DNA from: an uncultured Robiginitomaculum sp.
GTDB lineage: Bacteria > Pseudomonadota > Alphaproteobacteria > Caulobacterales > Maricaulaceae
Direction: 5' to 3'
Assembly: GCA_938003555.1 (NCBI GenBank)
Contig: CALKXN010000311.1
Coordinates: 1-14,031, forward strand
Length of the DNA stretch: 14,031 nt
The notes beneath the pieces were generated by a model, which searched no databases, was not told the DNA's origin, and saw only the letters and a list, made by a program, of their open reading frames with translations. Numbering within the stretch: position 1 is the stretch's first letter; each line of letters starts with the position of its first letter. The translations under genes were made by a program, and so were the position numbers. Below are positions 1-7,078 of this stretch, in pieces.

Positions 1-1136
1 GTGACGACAAGATCAACCTCCGACGGTAAAACATCTGTCAAAACCAGCGTTGATCCATCAACCGCTTGGCCCGGATTGGTCAGTTGAATATCATACTTTA
101 CGATTGATCCCGGGATCGCAAAATCGTGCACGCTAGAGCTATCTATGGCGACGGTTTTTTCAGCAATTAATTCTGTGCTACAGCTTTGTGATGCTCCGAC
201 GCTGACTGTGGCAGTGTCCGCAATGCACTGCGCGGCGCGCAAGGGGAAATTCGCCGAGGACAGATCTTGCCAAACGCCGCCCGGAGGACGTGCTTGAAAC
301 CCCGTTGGTCCATCACAACATCCTTCAAACCCTAAGGCTTCATAACGATGCCATCCGACAGGTAAATTTATCGTGCCCTCGAGGACTTCTGCCGGGTTCG
401 CATAAGAATTAGCCCACCATAAATCATCATTCCACTGCTGCTCTAATTCCTGACCGCGAATATAGAGATGCCCTCCTCGGCCAAAATCGCCGCCATATCG
501 AAACCCCCAAACACCAGAAGTCGATGAGGTCACATTTAAAACAGCGCTAACGCACCATCCATAATCCCCATTCGTTCCTCCATATGATCGATTATTCGTG
601 CCTGTAATCGTTGGTCTTACTGAATTTGTGACATCTATGGTCGCGTTTTCAAATGCTGTTATGGCGTCCGCAGGGCTGATCGGGTCAGCGGTCGAAACAC
701 GGCTCCGAATGCGCATGCCCACATCCGGAAAAACAAATGGCGCATTATCCGCAGATAGCAATGTTCCGTCGTCAAAATAGATATAGACTATTTGCGACTC
801 GGCCGGCGCCATAGCTGGCAATTTCACAAATATTGTAGCCATTCGAGCAACAGTATCCCAACCGGTAACGACATACTCCACGGGCGTGACGTCATCGGCG
901 GCATATACGCGAATATCGTGACCTGCAGCTGAGAATATATAACTGGCCGGAAAGTCAGCATTGACTAAGTCAATACGTGTTTCATTACTGTGTCCGATCG
1001 CTCCGGCTGTGATCGTGACAGGAATGCGGTGAGGCATACCGCAGCTCTGGCTATCCCATTCCGAATAGCTATTTTTGGCAAGCAAACCTGCAATCAGCAG
1101 GAACATTGCTATAAAATATCCACGTCTCATCCACAT
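1..1136 (-). CDS. Secreted DUF2341/CCDG-motif/DUF11-like surface protein, N-terminal part (runs off left edge)
   Basis: The reading frame is open from an ATG at 1136 to the window edge: 378 codons with no stop. Start ATG 1136 has AGGTGC four bases upstream; an in-frame ATG at 1130 is an alternative. Residues 3-25 form a signal peptide (Met-Arg-Arg, then a hydrophobic run ending LLAKNSYS). Residues about 27-145 resemble DUF2341: a Trp, a Cys, then RIPVTI, later FVKLPAM and an IVYIYFDDG strand. Residues 262-276 read GWHRYEALGFEGCCD plus Gly, the CCDG motif seen in MshQ-like and CCXG-family surface proteins. From about residue 340, IPGSIVKYDIQLTNPG and LTDVLP match the start of a DUF11 repeat, so more repeats probably lie beyond the edge. 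Likely exported and displayed on, or attached to, the cell surface; no enzymatic role is visible. The domain assignments are from memory of these families, not a search. Confidence 0.8.
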   Translation of the reverse strand, partial: MWMRRGYFIAMFLLIAGLLAKNSYSEWDSQSCGMPHRIPVTITAGAIGHSNETRIDLVNADFPASYIFSAAGHDIRVYAADDVTPVEYVVTGWDTVARMATIFVKLPAMAPAESQIVYIYFDDGTLLSADNAPFVFPDVGMRIRSRVSTADPISPADAITAFENATIDVTNSVRPTITGTNNRSYGGTNGDYGWCVSAVLNVTSSTSGVWGFRYGGDFGRGGHLYIRGQELEQQWNDDLWWANSYANPAEVLEGTINLPVGWHRYEALGFEGCCDGPTGFQARPPGGVWQDLSSANFPLRAAQCIADTATVSVGASQSCSTELIAEKTVAIDSSSVHDFAIPGSIVKYDIQLTNPGQAVDGSTLVLTDVLPSEVDLVV

Positions 1137-1201
1137 CAGAGCACCTATTTGCGCCTTGTGAAATGATACCATCTATCCGTTAATTTAGGTATAAACTGTA
1201 T

Positions 1202-2806
1202 TTATGCGGTTTGAATGTTATCCGCCTTGACCATATCTGCCGCTTTTTCAGCGATCATAATCGTCGGTGCATTGGTGTTTCCGCTTATCAGGTTTGGCAT
1301 GATTGAGGCATCAACAATACGAAGCCCGATGAGTCCGTGAACACGTAGCCGGTCATCAACCACGGCCATATCATCATTGCCCATTTTGCATGTTCCCACA
1401 GGATGGTAGATCGTTTCGGCGCGTTCGCGTATATTCGCGCGCAACGTCGCGTCATCTTGGCTATCGCCGTTATAAAGTGCTTTACCACGCATGGGCTTAA
1501 ACGCGGGAGAATCCATAATTTGCAGCATCGTTTTTGTTGCCCGCACCAATTTCTCAAAATCGCGTTCATCGCTGAAATATTGCGGGTCAATCATCGGCGC
1601 ATCCGTGACATCGGCGCTATTAAGCGCCACTTGCCCGCGGCTATGGGGACGCAACACGCAAACATGGCAGCTATATCCATGCCCCCAATGGGTTTTGCGG
1701 CCATGGTCATCAACAATCGCGCGCACAAGATGCAGTTGAATGTCCGGGCTTGGCTCATCACGGTCAAGATAGAGAAATCCGCCGCTTTCCGCGTAATTGG
1801 AGGTATATATCCCCTTACGCTCTTTGCGATAAGCTTTGATCTGTTTAGGCATATCCATGAATCCGCGCAGCGAGAAGCCCAGATTATCAATATCCTTGGA
1901 TTTAAAATTCACCACGTAATCAATGTGGTCTTGCAAATTTTCGCCTACCCCCGGCAGGTCATGAATTTGTTCAATCCCATGCGGGGCAAGTTTTGCCCTT
2001 GATCCAACGCCGGAGAGTAGCAAGAGCTGCGGCGAACCAAATGCACCGCCGCATAGAATGACTTCCTTGCGAGCTTTAATCTGAACCTGCTTATTCGCAA
2101 TCGTTACATCAACGCCGCTGGCTTGTTTGCCCTCAAATAAAACCTTATTGGTCTGCGCCCCTGTCAAAACTGTTAAGTTGACGCGATCCATATGGGGGTC
2201 AAGGTAAGCACGCGCCGTTGACCACCGTTCACCGTCTTTTTGCGTGACGTCATAATACCCGACTCCCTCTTGCGTCTCGCCGTTAAAATCTGTTGAAACA
2301 GGAAGCTGCATGTCGCGGCAGGCCTCTAAGAACAATTCATTGACCTTACCCGGACTTTGCAGCGGCGCGACATTAAGCGGACCGCCCGCGCCGTGAAACG
2401 CGTCGGCGCCGACTTCTCGATTTTCAGCCTTTTTAAAATAGGGCAGAACATCGTCATACCCCCAGCCACAATTGCCTTGAGATTCCCACGCATCATAATC
2501 TGCGCGGTGCCCCCTTATATAAATCATCGCATTTGCGCCCGATGACCCGCCAAGCATTTTCCCGCGCGGCTGGTAGGTTTCACGCCCGCCTAAATGCGTT
2601 TGCGGAACGCTTTCAAATTCATGTGTACGGCCTTTAAAAAAACGCTGCAGCACAGCCATGGCAGGAACAGAAATCGTAAAATGATTATGGTCTTTCCCGG
2701 CCTCTAAAAGACATACCGTAACGTCTTTATCTTCGGATAACCTTGCGGCCATGACGGCCCCTGCTGAGCCTGCGCCGACGATCACATAATCAAATTCCGT
2801 ATCCAT
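1202..2806 (-). CDS. GMC-family FAD-dependent oxidoreductase (choline/alcohol dehydrogenase-like)
   Basis: This 534-residue protein oxidises an alcohol group using non-covalent or covalent FAD; the substrate cannot be read from sequence. An N-terminal Rossmann motif GAGSAG lies at residues 11-16, with the acidic ribose-binding residue in LLEAG near 35. GMC signature 1 (RGKMLGGSSGANAM) is at 81-94 and signature 2 (GGAFGSPQLLLLSGVG) at about 253-268. The C-terminal catalytic pair appears as His468 (YHPVGTCKMG) and Asn512 (SGNTNAP), the His/Asn type found in choline oxidase and relatives. Full length for the BetA/AlkJ group. ATG 2806 is preceded by AAGGGGA, which overlaps the moaC stop; the gap to moaC is only 9 bases, so the gene is probably the last member of the moa operon. 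No signal peptide, so cytoplasmic. Calling it betA would be over-reach because no betB or betI is nearby. Confidence 0.92.
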   Translation of the reverse strand: MDTEFDYVIVGAGSAGAVMAARLSEDKDVTVCLLEAGKDHNHFTISVPAMAVLQRFFKGRTHEFESVPQTHLGGRETYQPRGKMLGGSSGANAMIYIRGHRADYDAWESQGNCGWGYDDVLPYFKKAENREVGADAFHGAGGPLNVAPLQSPGKVNELFLEACRDMQLPVSTDFNGETQEGVGYYDVTQKDGERWSTARAYLDPHMDRVNLTVLTGAQTNKVLFEGKQASGVDVTIANKQVQIKARKEVILCGGAFGSPQLLLLSGVGSRAKLAPHGIEQIHDLPGVGENLQDHIDYVVNFKSKDIDNLGFSLRGFMDMPKQIKAYRKERKGIYTSNYAESGGFLYLDRDEPSPDIQLHLVRAIVDDHGRKTHWGHGYSCHVCVLRPHSRGQVALNSADVTDAPMIDPQYFSDERDFEKLVRATKTMLQIMDSPAFKPMRGKALYNGDSQDDATLRANIRERAETIYHPVGTCKMGNDDMAVVDDRLRVHGLIGLRIVDASIMPNLISGNTNAPTIMIAEKAADMVKADNIQTA

Positions 2807-2815
2807 ATTTTCCCC

Positions 2816-3301
2816 TTATGTCGCCGCGCTGCGAAGCCAATCTCCAGATTTACCTCCGGTTTTTTTTATGAGCTTCACGTCAGAAATCACCATGGATTTA
2901 TCGCTGGCCTTCAGCATGTCATAGAGGGTCAATAATGTCACGGTCGCCGCCGTCAGCGCCTCCATTTCTACACCGGTTTTTCCCGTAATTTTAGCTTGAC
3001 TAACGACCTCAAGACCTTGTTTTTCTTTATCTATATTTATCGATATGGTAACATTAGATAAGGGAAGGGGATGACAAAGCGGAATTAAATCAGATGTTTT
3101 TTTTGCGCCCATTATGCCTGCAATTTCGGCAATTGCGATCACATCGCCCTTGGCGGCGCTTTTTGTTTCGACCAAATTCAAAGTCGCTTTGGACATGGCA
3201 ATAAAACCGCTCGCTACCGCAATGCGGGCCGTGTCCGATTTGGCGCTAACATCCACCATGACCGCGCGGCCATCTTTATCGAAATGCGTAAGACTACTCA
3301 T
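2816..3301 (-). CDS. moaC: Cyclic pyranopterin monophosphate synthase MoaC
   Basis: MoaC converts the MoaA product, 3',8-cyclo-GTP, to cyclic pyranopterin monophosphate, the first stable molybdenum cofactor intermediate. The protein has 161 residues, the same length as E. coli MoaC, and the residues I know as active-site positions in the E. coli enzyme fall at identical numbers: Lys51, His77 (IPLCHPLPL), Glu112 and Glu114 (GVEMEALTA), Asp128 and Lys131 (YDMLKASDK), and Lys147. The C-terminal KKTGGKSGDW motif is intact. ATG 3301 follows the moaB stop after 3 bases, with GGAAA inside the moaB end as a ribosome binding site. Third step of a moaD-moaE-moaB-moaC run. moaA, which makes the substrate, is absent from the window and must be elsewhere. 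Confidence 0.97.
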   Translation of the reverse strand: MSSLTHFDKDGRAVMVDVSAKSDTARIAVASGFIAMSKATLNLVETKSAAKGDVIAIAEIAGIMGAKKTSDLIPLCHPLPLSNVTISINIDKEKQGLEVVSQAKITGKTGVEMEALTAATVTLLTLYDMLKASDKSMVISDVKLIKKTGGKSGDWLRSAAT

Positions 3302-3304
3302 GGC

Positions 3305-3838
3305 TTACGTTTCCGATAAACGCGGCATAAGCTCGACGAGATTGCACGGTTTATGACGGCTATCGAGTTGCAATTTAATGACCTTTTCCCAACCATCTTT
3401 AACTGCGCCATTTGATCCGGGAAGGCAGAAAATAAATGTGTTCTTCGCCAGACCCGCACAGGCCCGACTTTGCAGCGTGGAGAGCCCAACACTCTCATAA
3501 CTTTTCATATGAAAAACAATTGAAAACCCGTCGATTTCTTTTTCAAATAAAGGGCGTAGCGCTTCGGGCGTTACGTCCCTGCCCGTTAATCCCGTGCCGC
3601 CAGTCGTGATAACAACATCAACATCTGAATTATCAATCCAGCTTTGAACCTGCGCTGCAAGCTGCGCTTTATCATCCCGCATAATTTTACGTTCGGCGAT
3701 ATGATGCCCGGCCTCTTCGATCATGTGTTGCAGATTTGCGCCGGACGTATCCGTCTCCATTGTACGCGTATCTGACACGGTCAGCACAGCAATGCTCACC
3801 GGAACGAATGTAAGGCTTTCATTTATACCGTGACCCAT
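3305..3838 (-). CDS. moaB: Molybdenum cofactor biosynthesis protein MoaB (MPT adenylyltransferase family)
   Basis: MoaB/Mog-family protein that adenylylates molybdopterin before molybdenum insertion by MoeA. The signature ITTGGTGLTGRDVTPEA is at residues 77-93, and LPGSNGAVKDGWE at about 139-151 matches the family's second conserved loop. I chose ATG 3838 (177 residues, MGHGINESL) because it overlaps the moaE stop as TAATG and has GGGA six bases upstream. An in-frame ATG at 3850 would add four residues and has a weaker leader. The window has moeA but no mog or cnx-type gene, so this MoaB is the likely adenylyltransferase here; E. coli MoaB is reported to be inactive, but other bacterial and archaeal MoaB proteins do this step. 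Cytoplasmic. Translationally coupled to moaE and followed 3 bases later by moaC. Confidence 0.92.
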   Translation of the reverse strand: MGHGINESLTFVPVSIAVLTVSDTRTMETDTSGANLQHMIEEAGHHIAERKIMRDDKAQLAAQVQSWIDNSDVDVVITTGGTGLTGRDVTPEALRPLFEKEIDGFSIVFHMKSYESVGLSTLQSRACAGLAKNTFIFCLPGSNGAVKDGWEKVIKLQLDSRHKPCNLVELMPRLSET

Positions 3839-4287
3839 TATATTTCCCATCTTTTCTTGTCTAATTCATCGCGCGAACTCGGTTCAATCCACGCGCTATC
3901 TTTACCCGCATATTGCTTTTTCCAAAACGGTGCTTCGGACTTTAAATAATCCATCAAAAAATCTGCAGCCTCAAAGGCCTCGCGCCGATGTTTAGACGCC
4001 GCTGCGACTAAAACAATGGGCTCATTTGGAACCATTTTCCCGACGCGGTGAACAATTAATATCCCCTCCAGCGGCCAGCGCTTTGTCGCGCGATTGGCAA
4101 TCTCCAAAATCTGCGCCTGCGTGAAACCATCAAAATGGGAAAGTTCTAAGGCCTCAATACCGTCTTCGCCGCGCACAATGCCGGTAAAACTCACAAGGCC
4201 GCCGCTATGGCGCAGTTGGTCACGAAAATCAGCAAGCCGCGTTTCGGGATCAAAGGGCTGATCGCATATTTCAACAATCGGCGTCAC
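3838..4287 (-). CDS. moaE: Molybdopterin synthase large (catalytic) subunit MoaE
   Basis: MoaE pairs with MoaD to put two sulfurs onto cyclic pyranopterin monophosphate, giving molybdopterin. The 149-residue protein carries the family landmarks: FTGIVRG with Arg39, HRVGKMVPNEP at about 80-90, SKHRREAFEA with His100-Arg101, and LKSEAPFWKKQ with Lys116 and Lys123, equivalent to the catalytic Lys119 and Lys126 of E. coli MoaE. The C-terminus ends in a KKRW-type tail, also seen in E. coli. The start is GTG 4287, placed directly after the moaD TAA with no gap; GGAGG four bases before it is a strong ribosome binding site. The stop overlaps the moaB start as TAATG. Confidence 0.96.
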   Translation of the reverse strand: MTPIVEICDQPFDPETRLADFRDQLRHSGGLVSFTGIVRGEDGIEALELSHFDGFTQAQILEIANRATKRWPLEGILIVHRVGKMVPNEPIVLVAAASKHRREAFEAADFLMDYLKSEAPFWKKQYAGKDSAWIEPSSRDELDKKRWEI

Positions 4288-4539
4288 TTAGCCTCCGCTC
4301 AGTGCTGACATAAAAGCGATTTCGTCATCATCATCCACCGAAACAGGGGCGCTCTCAATGACCAATTCTTTATTCACCGCCATACGCGCGCCGGGGCGTT
4401 GCCATTCGGACTTAAACCCATCCAATGCAATACAAAGCCAGTCCGCGACCTCTTGCGTATTTGTGACACCCTCGGGAAGCGCAATAGCCTTGCCTGCGCT
4501 GACATCTGTGAACCGTCCAAAGAAAATAAAGTGAGCCAT
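4288..4539 (-). CDS. moaD: Molybdopterin synthase sulfur carrier subunit MoaD
   Basis: Small ubiquitin-like sulfur carrier of molybdopterin synthase. The start at ATG 4539 gives 83 residues, the usual MoaD size, beginning MAHFIFFGRF as beta-grasp MoaD proteins do. The frame stays open upstream to about 4650, but that extension covers the divergent moeA start and has no family resemblance. An acidic DDDDEIAF segment near residues 69-76 precedes the essential C-terminal Gly-Gly (82-83), which is adenylylated and thiocarboxylated before sulfur transfer. It is the first gene of the minus-strand moa operon. The ribosome binding site before ATG 4539 is poor. The activating MoeB-type enzyme is not in the window. 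Confidence 0.93.
   Translation of the reverse strand: MAHFIFFGRFTDVSAGKAIALPEGVTNTQEVADWLCIALDGFKSEWQRPGARMAVNKELVIESAPVSVDDDDEIAFMSALSGG
4292..4296 (-). promoter_or_regulatory. moaE ribosome binding site inside the moaD Gly-Gly codons
   Basis: GGAGG on the minus strand, four bases before the moaE GTG start. The same bases form most of the GGA GGC codons for the functional C-terminal Gly-Gly of MoaD. It decides the GTG start of moaE and implies coupling of the two subunits' translation. Confidence 0.8.
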
Positions 4540-4618
4540 GGGCCATTGTGACTCGACCGCAGCGGATTTGCCAGTCGAAAACAGTTTTATCCCTAGATTT
4601 AGGGTGATAAGCGGGGAT
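4540..4618. promoter_or_regulatory. Divergent moaD/moeA promoter region with short inverted repeat
   Basis: The 79 bases between the moaD and moeA starts must hold promoters for both directions. The only clear structure is a perfect 5-bp inverted repeat, CCCTA at 4591-4595 and TAGGG at 4600-4604, with a GATT spacer. I found no convincing -35/-10 pair on either strand. The region is too short for a molybdenum cofactor riboswitch, and I saw no ModE-like operator. Confidence 0.4.
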
Positions 4619-5779
4619 ATGATATCTGTTTCCGAAGCCCTCACCCTCATTTCCGCTCACTCGCTCAACGCGAAGACCGAAGAACTTGCCCTTCGTGAAG
4701 TGGCGGGACGGATAAGCGCAAAGCCGATTAAGGCGCGTCTCACGCAACCGCCATTTGATAGCTCGGCCATGGACGGGTATGCTGTGAAATTTACCGACGT
4801 AACCTTCCAAGGCGCTACGCTTGAGGTCATTGGCGAAGCACCTGCAGGCATGCCCTTTGAAGGGGTTATCAAGGCAGGACAAGCGGTCCGCATCTTTACA
4901 GGTGGCGTTGTGCCCAAAGGCGCAGACCACGTTATCATCCAAGAAGATGTGACCCGAAACGGCGAACAGATTACGATTGATACACCAAGCCTGCGCGCCA
5001 GAAACATTCGCAAGGCGGGTCAAGATTTCGCCAATGGAGATACGTTAATCCCCGCCGAAACGCAGTTGAATTGGCCGCATATTGCGCTGATCGCCGCAGC
5101 AAATATTGCCAAAATCAGCGTCATTAAGAGGCCGCATGTCGCGATACTTTCAAATGGAAATGAGCTCAAAGAACCGGGCAGCCAAATCGCGACAGGACAA
5201 ATCATCAATTCAAATCCCTATGCTTTAGCAGCCCTTATCGAGAGTTGGGGCGGCGTCGCGACAATCCTGCCGATTGCCGAAGACAGCGTCGAGAACATTA
5301 AAGCGCGCATCGCAATGGCCAAAGAGGCGGACATTATCCTTCCCGTAGGCGGAGCATCGGTCGGCGATCATGACCATATGAAGCCTGCATTCACCGAAGC
5401 AGGTCTGGATATGAAGTTTTCAAAAATCGCGGTTAAACCCGGCAAACCAACATGGTTTGGCACGCTCGGCGCGCAGCGTGTATTGGGATTGCCAGGCAAT
5501 CCGGCCAGCGCGCTCGTCTGCGCGCATTTATTCCTCAAACCGTTAATGAACTTGGGTCAAGACCAATTATTGAGCGCCGCATTATCCTCCCCCCTGCCCG
5601 CGAGCGGGCCACGCGAAACCTATGCACGCGGACGGGTTGATGATGGTCACATCATGCTCTTCCCAAAACAAGATAGCGCGCTTATCTCGCCCTTTCCCAA
5701 AGCCAATGCCCTGATCCAAATTCCGCCCAATGCCGGGCCATGGACCGCGGGCGACCAACTAAACTACGTCGCTCTATGA
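4619..5779 (+). CDS. moeA: Molybdopterin molybdenumtransferase MoeA
   Basis: MoeA inserts molybdate into adenylylated molybdopterin to form Moco. With start ATG 4619 the protein has 386 residues, somewhat shorter than E. coli MoeA (411). Conserved blocks: QPPFDSSAMDGYA at 43-55, RIFTGGVVPKGADHVIIQED at 91-110, a GATGQIINSN-like block at 191-199 (ATGQIINSN), GGASVGDHDH at 244-253, VKPGKPTWFG at 272-281 and LGLPGNPASALV at 289-300. The usual TGDEL loop reads NGNEL (179-183), an Asp to Asn change that I would treat as a lineage variant. The reading frame extends upstream to 4538, but that part covers moaD and its leader and lacks family similarity. Divergent from the moa operon; the stop overlaps the next gene as ATGA. 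Confidence 0.95.
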   Translation: MISVSEALTLISAHSLNAKTEELALREVAGRISAKPIKARLTQPPFDSSAMDGYAVKFTDVTFQGATLEVIGEAPAGMPFEGVIKAGQAVRIFTGGVVPKGADHVIIQEDVTRNGEQITIDTPSLRARNIRKAGQDFANGDTLIPAETQLNWPHIALIAAANIAKISVIKRPHVAILSNGNELKEPGSQIATGQIINSNPYALAALIESWGGVATILPIAEDSVENIKARIAMAKEADIILPVGGASVGDHDHMKPAFTEAGLDMKFSKIAVKPGKPTWFGTLGAQRVLGLPGNPASALVCAHLFLKPLMNLGQDQLLSAALSSPLPASGPRETYARGRVDDGHIMLFPKQDSALISPFPKANALIQIPPNAGPWTAGDQLNYVAL

Positions 5780-6543
5780 AGCTGACAATTCTTGCGGTTT
5801 TATTTTTTATCACCGCCGCGCTTTACGCCAGTGTCGGCTTTGGCGGCGGTTCAACATATACGGCGTTGTTGATTGTCGCCGGAACGCCAATTTTATTGGT
5901 TCCGGTTGTTTCATTGGCCTGCAACATTCTCGTTGTCTCGGGCAATACCGTCAATTATTGGCGCGACGGGCTTTATAAATCGAACAAATATATTCCGCTC
6001 ATTTTACTCTCAATTCCGATGGCATGGCTCGGTGGTCGCCTCGATATTTCAGAGACAGTTTTCATTGGCTTGTTGTGGATCGCCCTATGTTTGGCAGGCC
6101 TTAAGTTATTAATGTCTAAGCCTCAAACTGACATTTCCAAAATCCAAAATGTGCCTATTTGGCAGTCGGCATTTATGGGCGGGGCGATTGGATTTTATTC
6201 CGGCCTTGTCGGCATAGGCGGCGGCATATTTCTCGCCCCGCTTCTATATTTTACGCGCTGGGGCCGCGCGCGCGACATCGCAGCGGCCTGTAGTCTTTTC
6301 ATACTGGTCAACTCTATTGCGGGGCTGGCAGGGCAAATGACCAAGTTGGAAAGTTTAGACATGCTCGGCGACGTCTGGGCCTATTGGCCTGTTCTGCCGG
6401 CTGTCTTTATTGGCGGGTTACTCGGCAACCGATTTGCTGCGCTGAAAATCTCCGAAATCTGGCTTAAACGTTTGACGGCGCTATTGATTTTGGCGGTTGC
6501 GGCGCGGCTGGCTTTGCGATGGCTTAACCTCGTGACAGCTTAA
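5776..6543 (+). CDS. TSUP/TauE-SafE family membrane transporter
   Basis: A 255-residue, very hydrophobic protein with about seven to eight membrane segments. The family's internal duplication is visible: ASVGFGGGSTYTALL at 18-32 and GLVGIGGGIFLAPLL at 143-157 are the two glycine-rich repeat motifs. Family members (formerly DUF81) move sulfite, sulfoacetate, thiosulfate or related anions across the inner membrane. Start ATG 5776 overlaps the moeA stop as ATGA, so it is translationally coupled to moeA; an in-frame ATG at 5740 lies inside moeA and would add 12 charged residues before the first membrane segment. The moeA coupling hints at a role with sulfur or oxyanion chemistry around Moco, but this is inference. 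The last 20 bases overlap the convergent mocA-like gene. Confidence 0.88.
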   Translation: MKLTILAVLFFITAALYASVGFGGGSTYTALLIVAGTPILLVPVVSLACNILVVSGNTVNYWRDGLYKSNKYIPLILLSIPMAWLGGRLDISETVFIGLLWIALCLAGLKLLMSKPQTDISKIQNVPIWQSAFMGGAIGFYSGLVGIGGGIFLAPLLYFTRWGRARDIAAACSLFILVNSIAGLAGQMTKLESLDMLGDVWAYWPVLPAVFIGGLLGNRFAALKISEIWLKRLTALLILAVAARLALRWLNLVTA

Positions 6544-7078
6544 CTAAATCCTCTTGCACATCGACATCTATAGCCAAGTTGGCGGCAAGCTTAAGCGTGC
6601 CTGTGCGCCCCACCAGAACAGCCTTGCCCTGCTCCCCGGACTTTAGCTTCGCTAAGGCTTTCAGATCATCCCCTACAAATAATGCGGGCGGTTGCCGCAC
6701 GTCATCCACCAATGTCATTGTCGATATTTTACAACTGCCAAGCTGAGCATAGTGGGATGTCGGGATGCGCGGCATGTCAGACAAGCACACTACGGCGCGT
6801 TCTGCTCCATCCTTCAAAGCCCTTTGCACGCCAAGTCGAATTGAACTCCACTGCCCGCTTTCTGGATCGGGATTAAGGACTGAAATATAGCCTGAGAACA
6901 GATCAGATAATTTTTCGTTTTCATCGCTAATGACAACATAACGCTGAGAGGCATTAAGCGGCGCAAGCGCATCAACAACATGTTTTGCTAAAGGCTTTCC
7001 ATTCAGTTGGGCAAATAATTTATTACTATTCCCAAAGCGCTGTGACATCCCCGCAGCCAGCATAATAAACGCGGTCAC
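6524..7078 (-). CDS. mocA: MocA-like molybdenum cofactor cytidylyltransferase
   Basis: NTP-transferase of 184 residues. The N-terminal nucleotide-binding motif reads LAAGMSQRFG with Asn-Lys-Leu after it (7-21). LAAG, rather than LAGG, is what distinguishes MocA (CTP-using) from MobA (GTP-using). SDMPRI (100-105) supplies the metal-binding Asp, RQPPALF (129-135) fits the MocA/CoxC-type substrate loop, and DVDVQEDL (171-178) the closing DxDxxxDL motif. It would join CMP to Moco to make molybdopterin cytosine dinucleotide for xanthine-oxidase-family enzymes. The start is GTG 7078, overlapping the XdhC stop as GTGA, with AAGG upstream. Being fused in translation to an XdhC gene strengthens the MocA call over other LAAG nucleotidyltransferases. 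Confidence 0.85.
   Translation of the reverse strand: MTAFIMLAAGMSQRFGNSNKLFAQLNGKPLAKHVVDALAPLNASQRYVVISDENEKLSDLFSGYISVLNPDPESGQWSSIRLGVQRALKDGAERAVVCLSDMPRIPTSHYAQLGSCKISTMTLVDDVRQPPALFVGDDLKALAKLKSGEQGKAVLVGRTGTLKLAANLAIDVDVQEDLVKLSRG

Noticed and set aside
598..780. 60-codon plus-strand open frame
   Set aside because: It is antisense to the continuous minus-strand surface protein frame, which has a signal peptide and recognisable motifs.
1403..2002. Long open frame on the plus strand (199 codons)
   Set aside because: It lies wholly antisense inside the GMC oxidoreductase gene, whose motifs are intact, and shows no recognisable family or ribosome binding site.
1202..2806. Naming the GMC gene betA (choline dehydrogenase)
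   Set aside because: The motifs fit the wider GMC group and there are no glycine-betaine genes nearby, so the substrate cannot be assigned.
4538..4618. N-terminal extension of moeA
   Set aside because: The added 27 residues overlap the moaD start and do not resemble MoeA; the family N-terminus begins near ATG 4619.
4412..5023. 203-codon open frame on the minus strand
   Set aside because: It overlaps moaD and the 5' half of moeA, both of which have clear conserved motifs; the translated product has no coherent domain.
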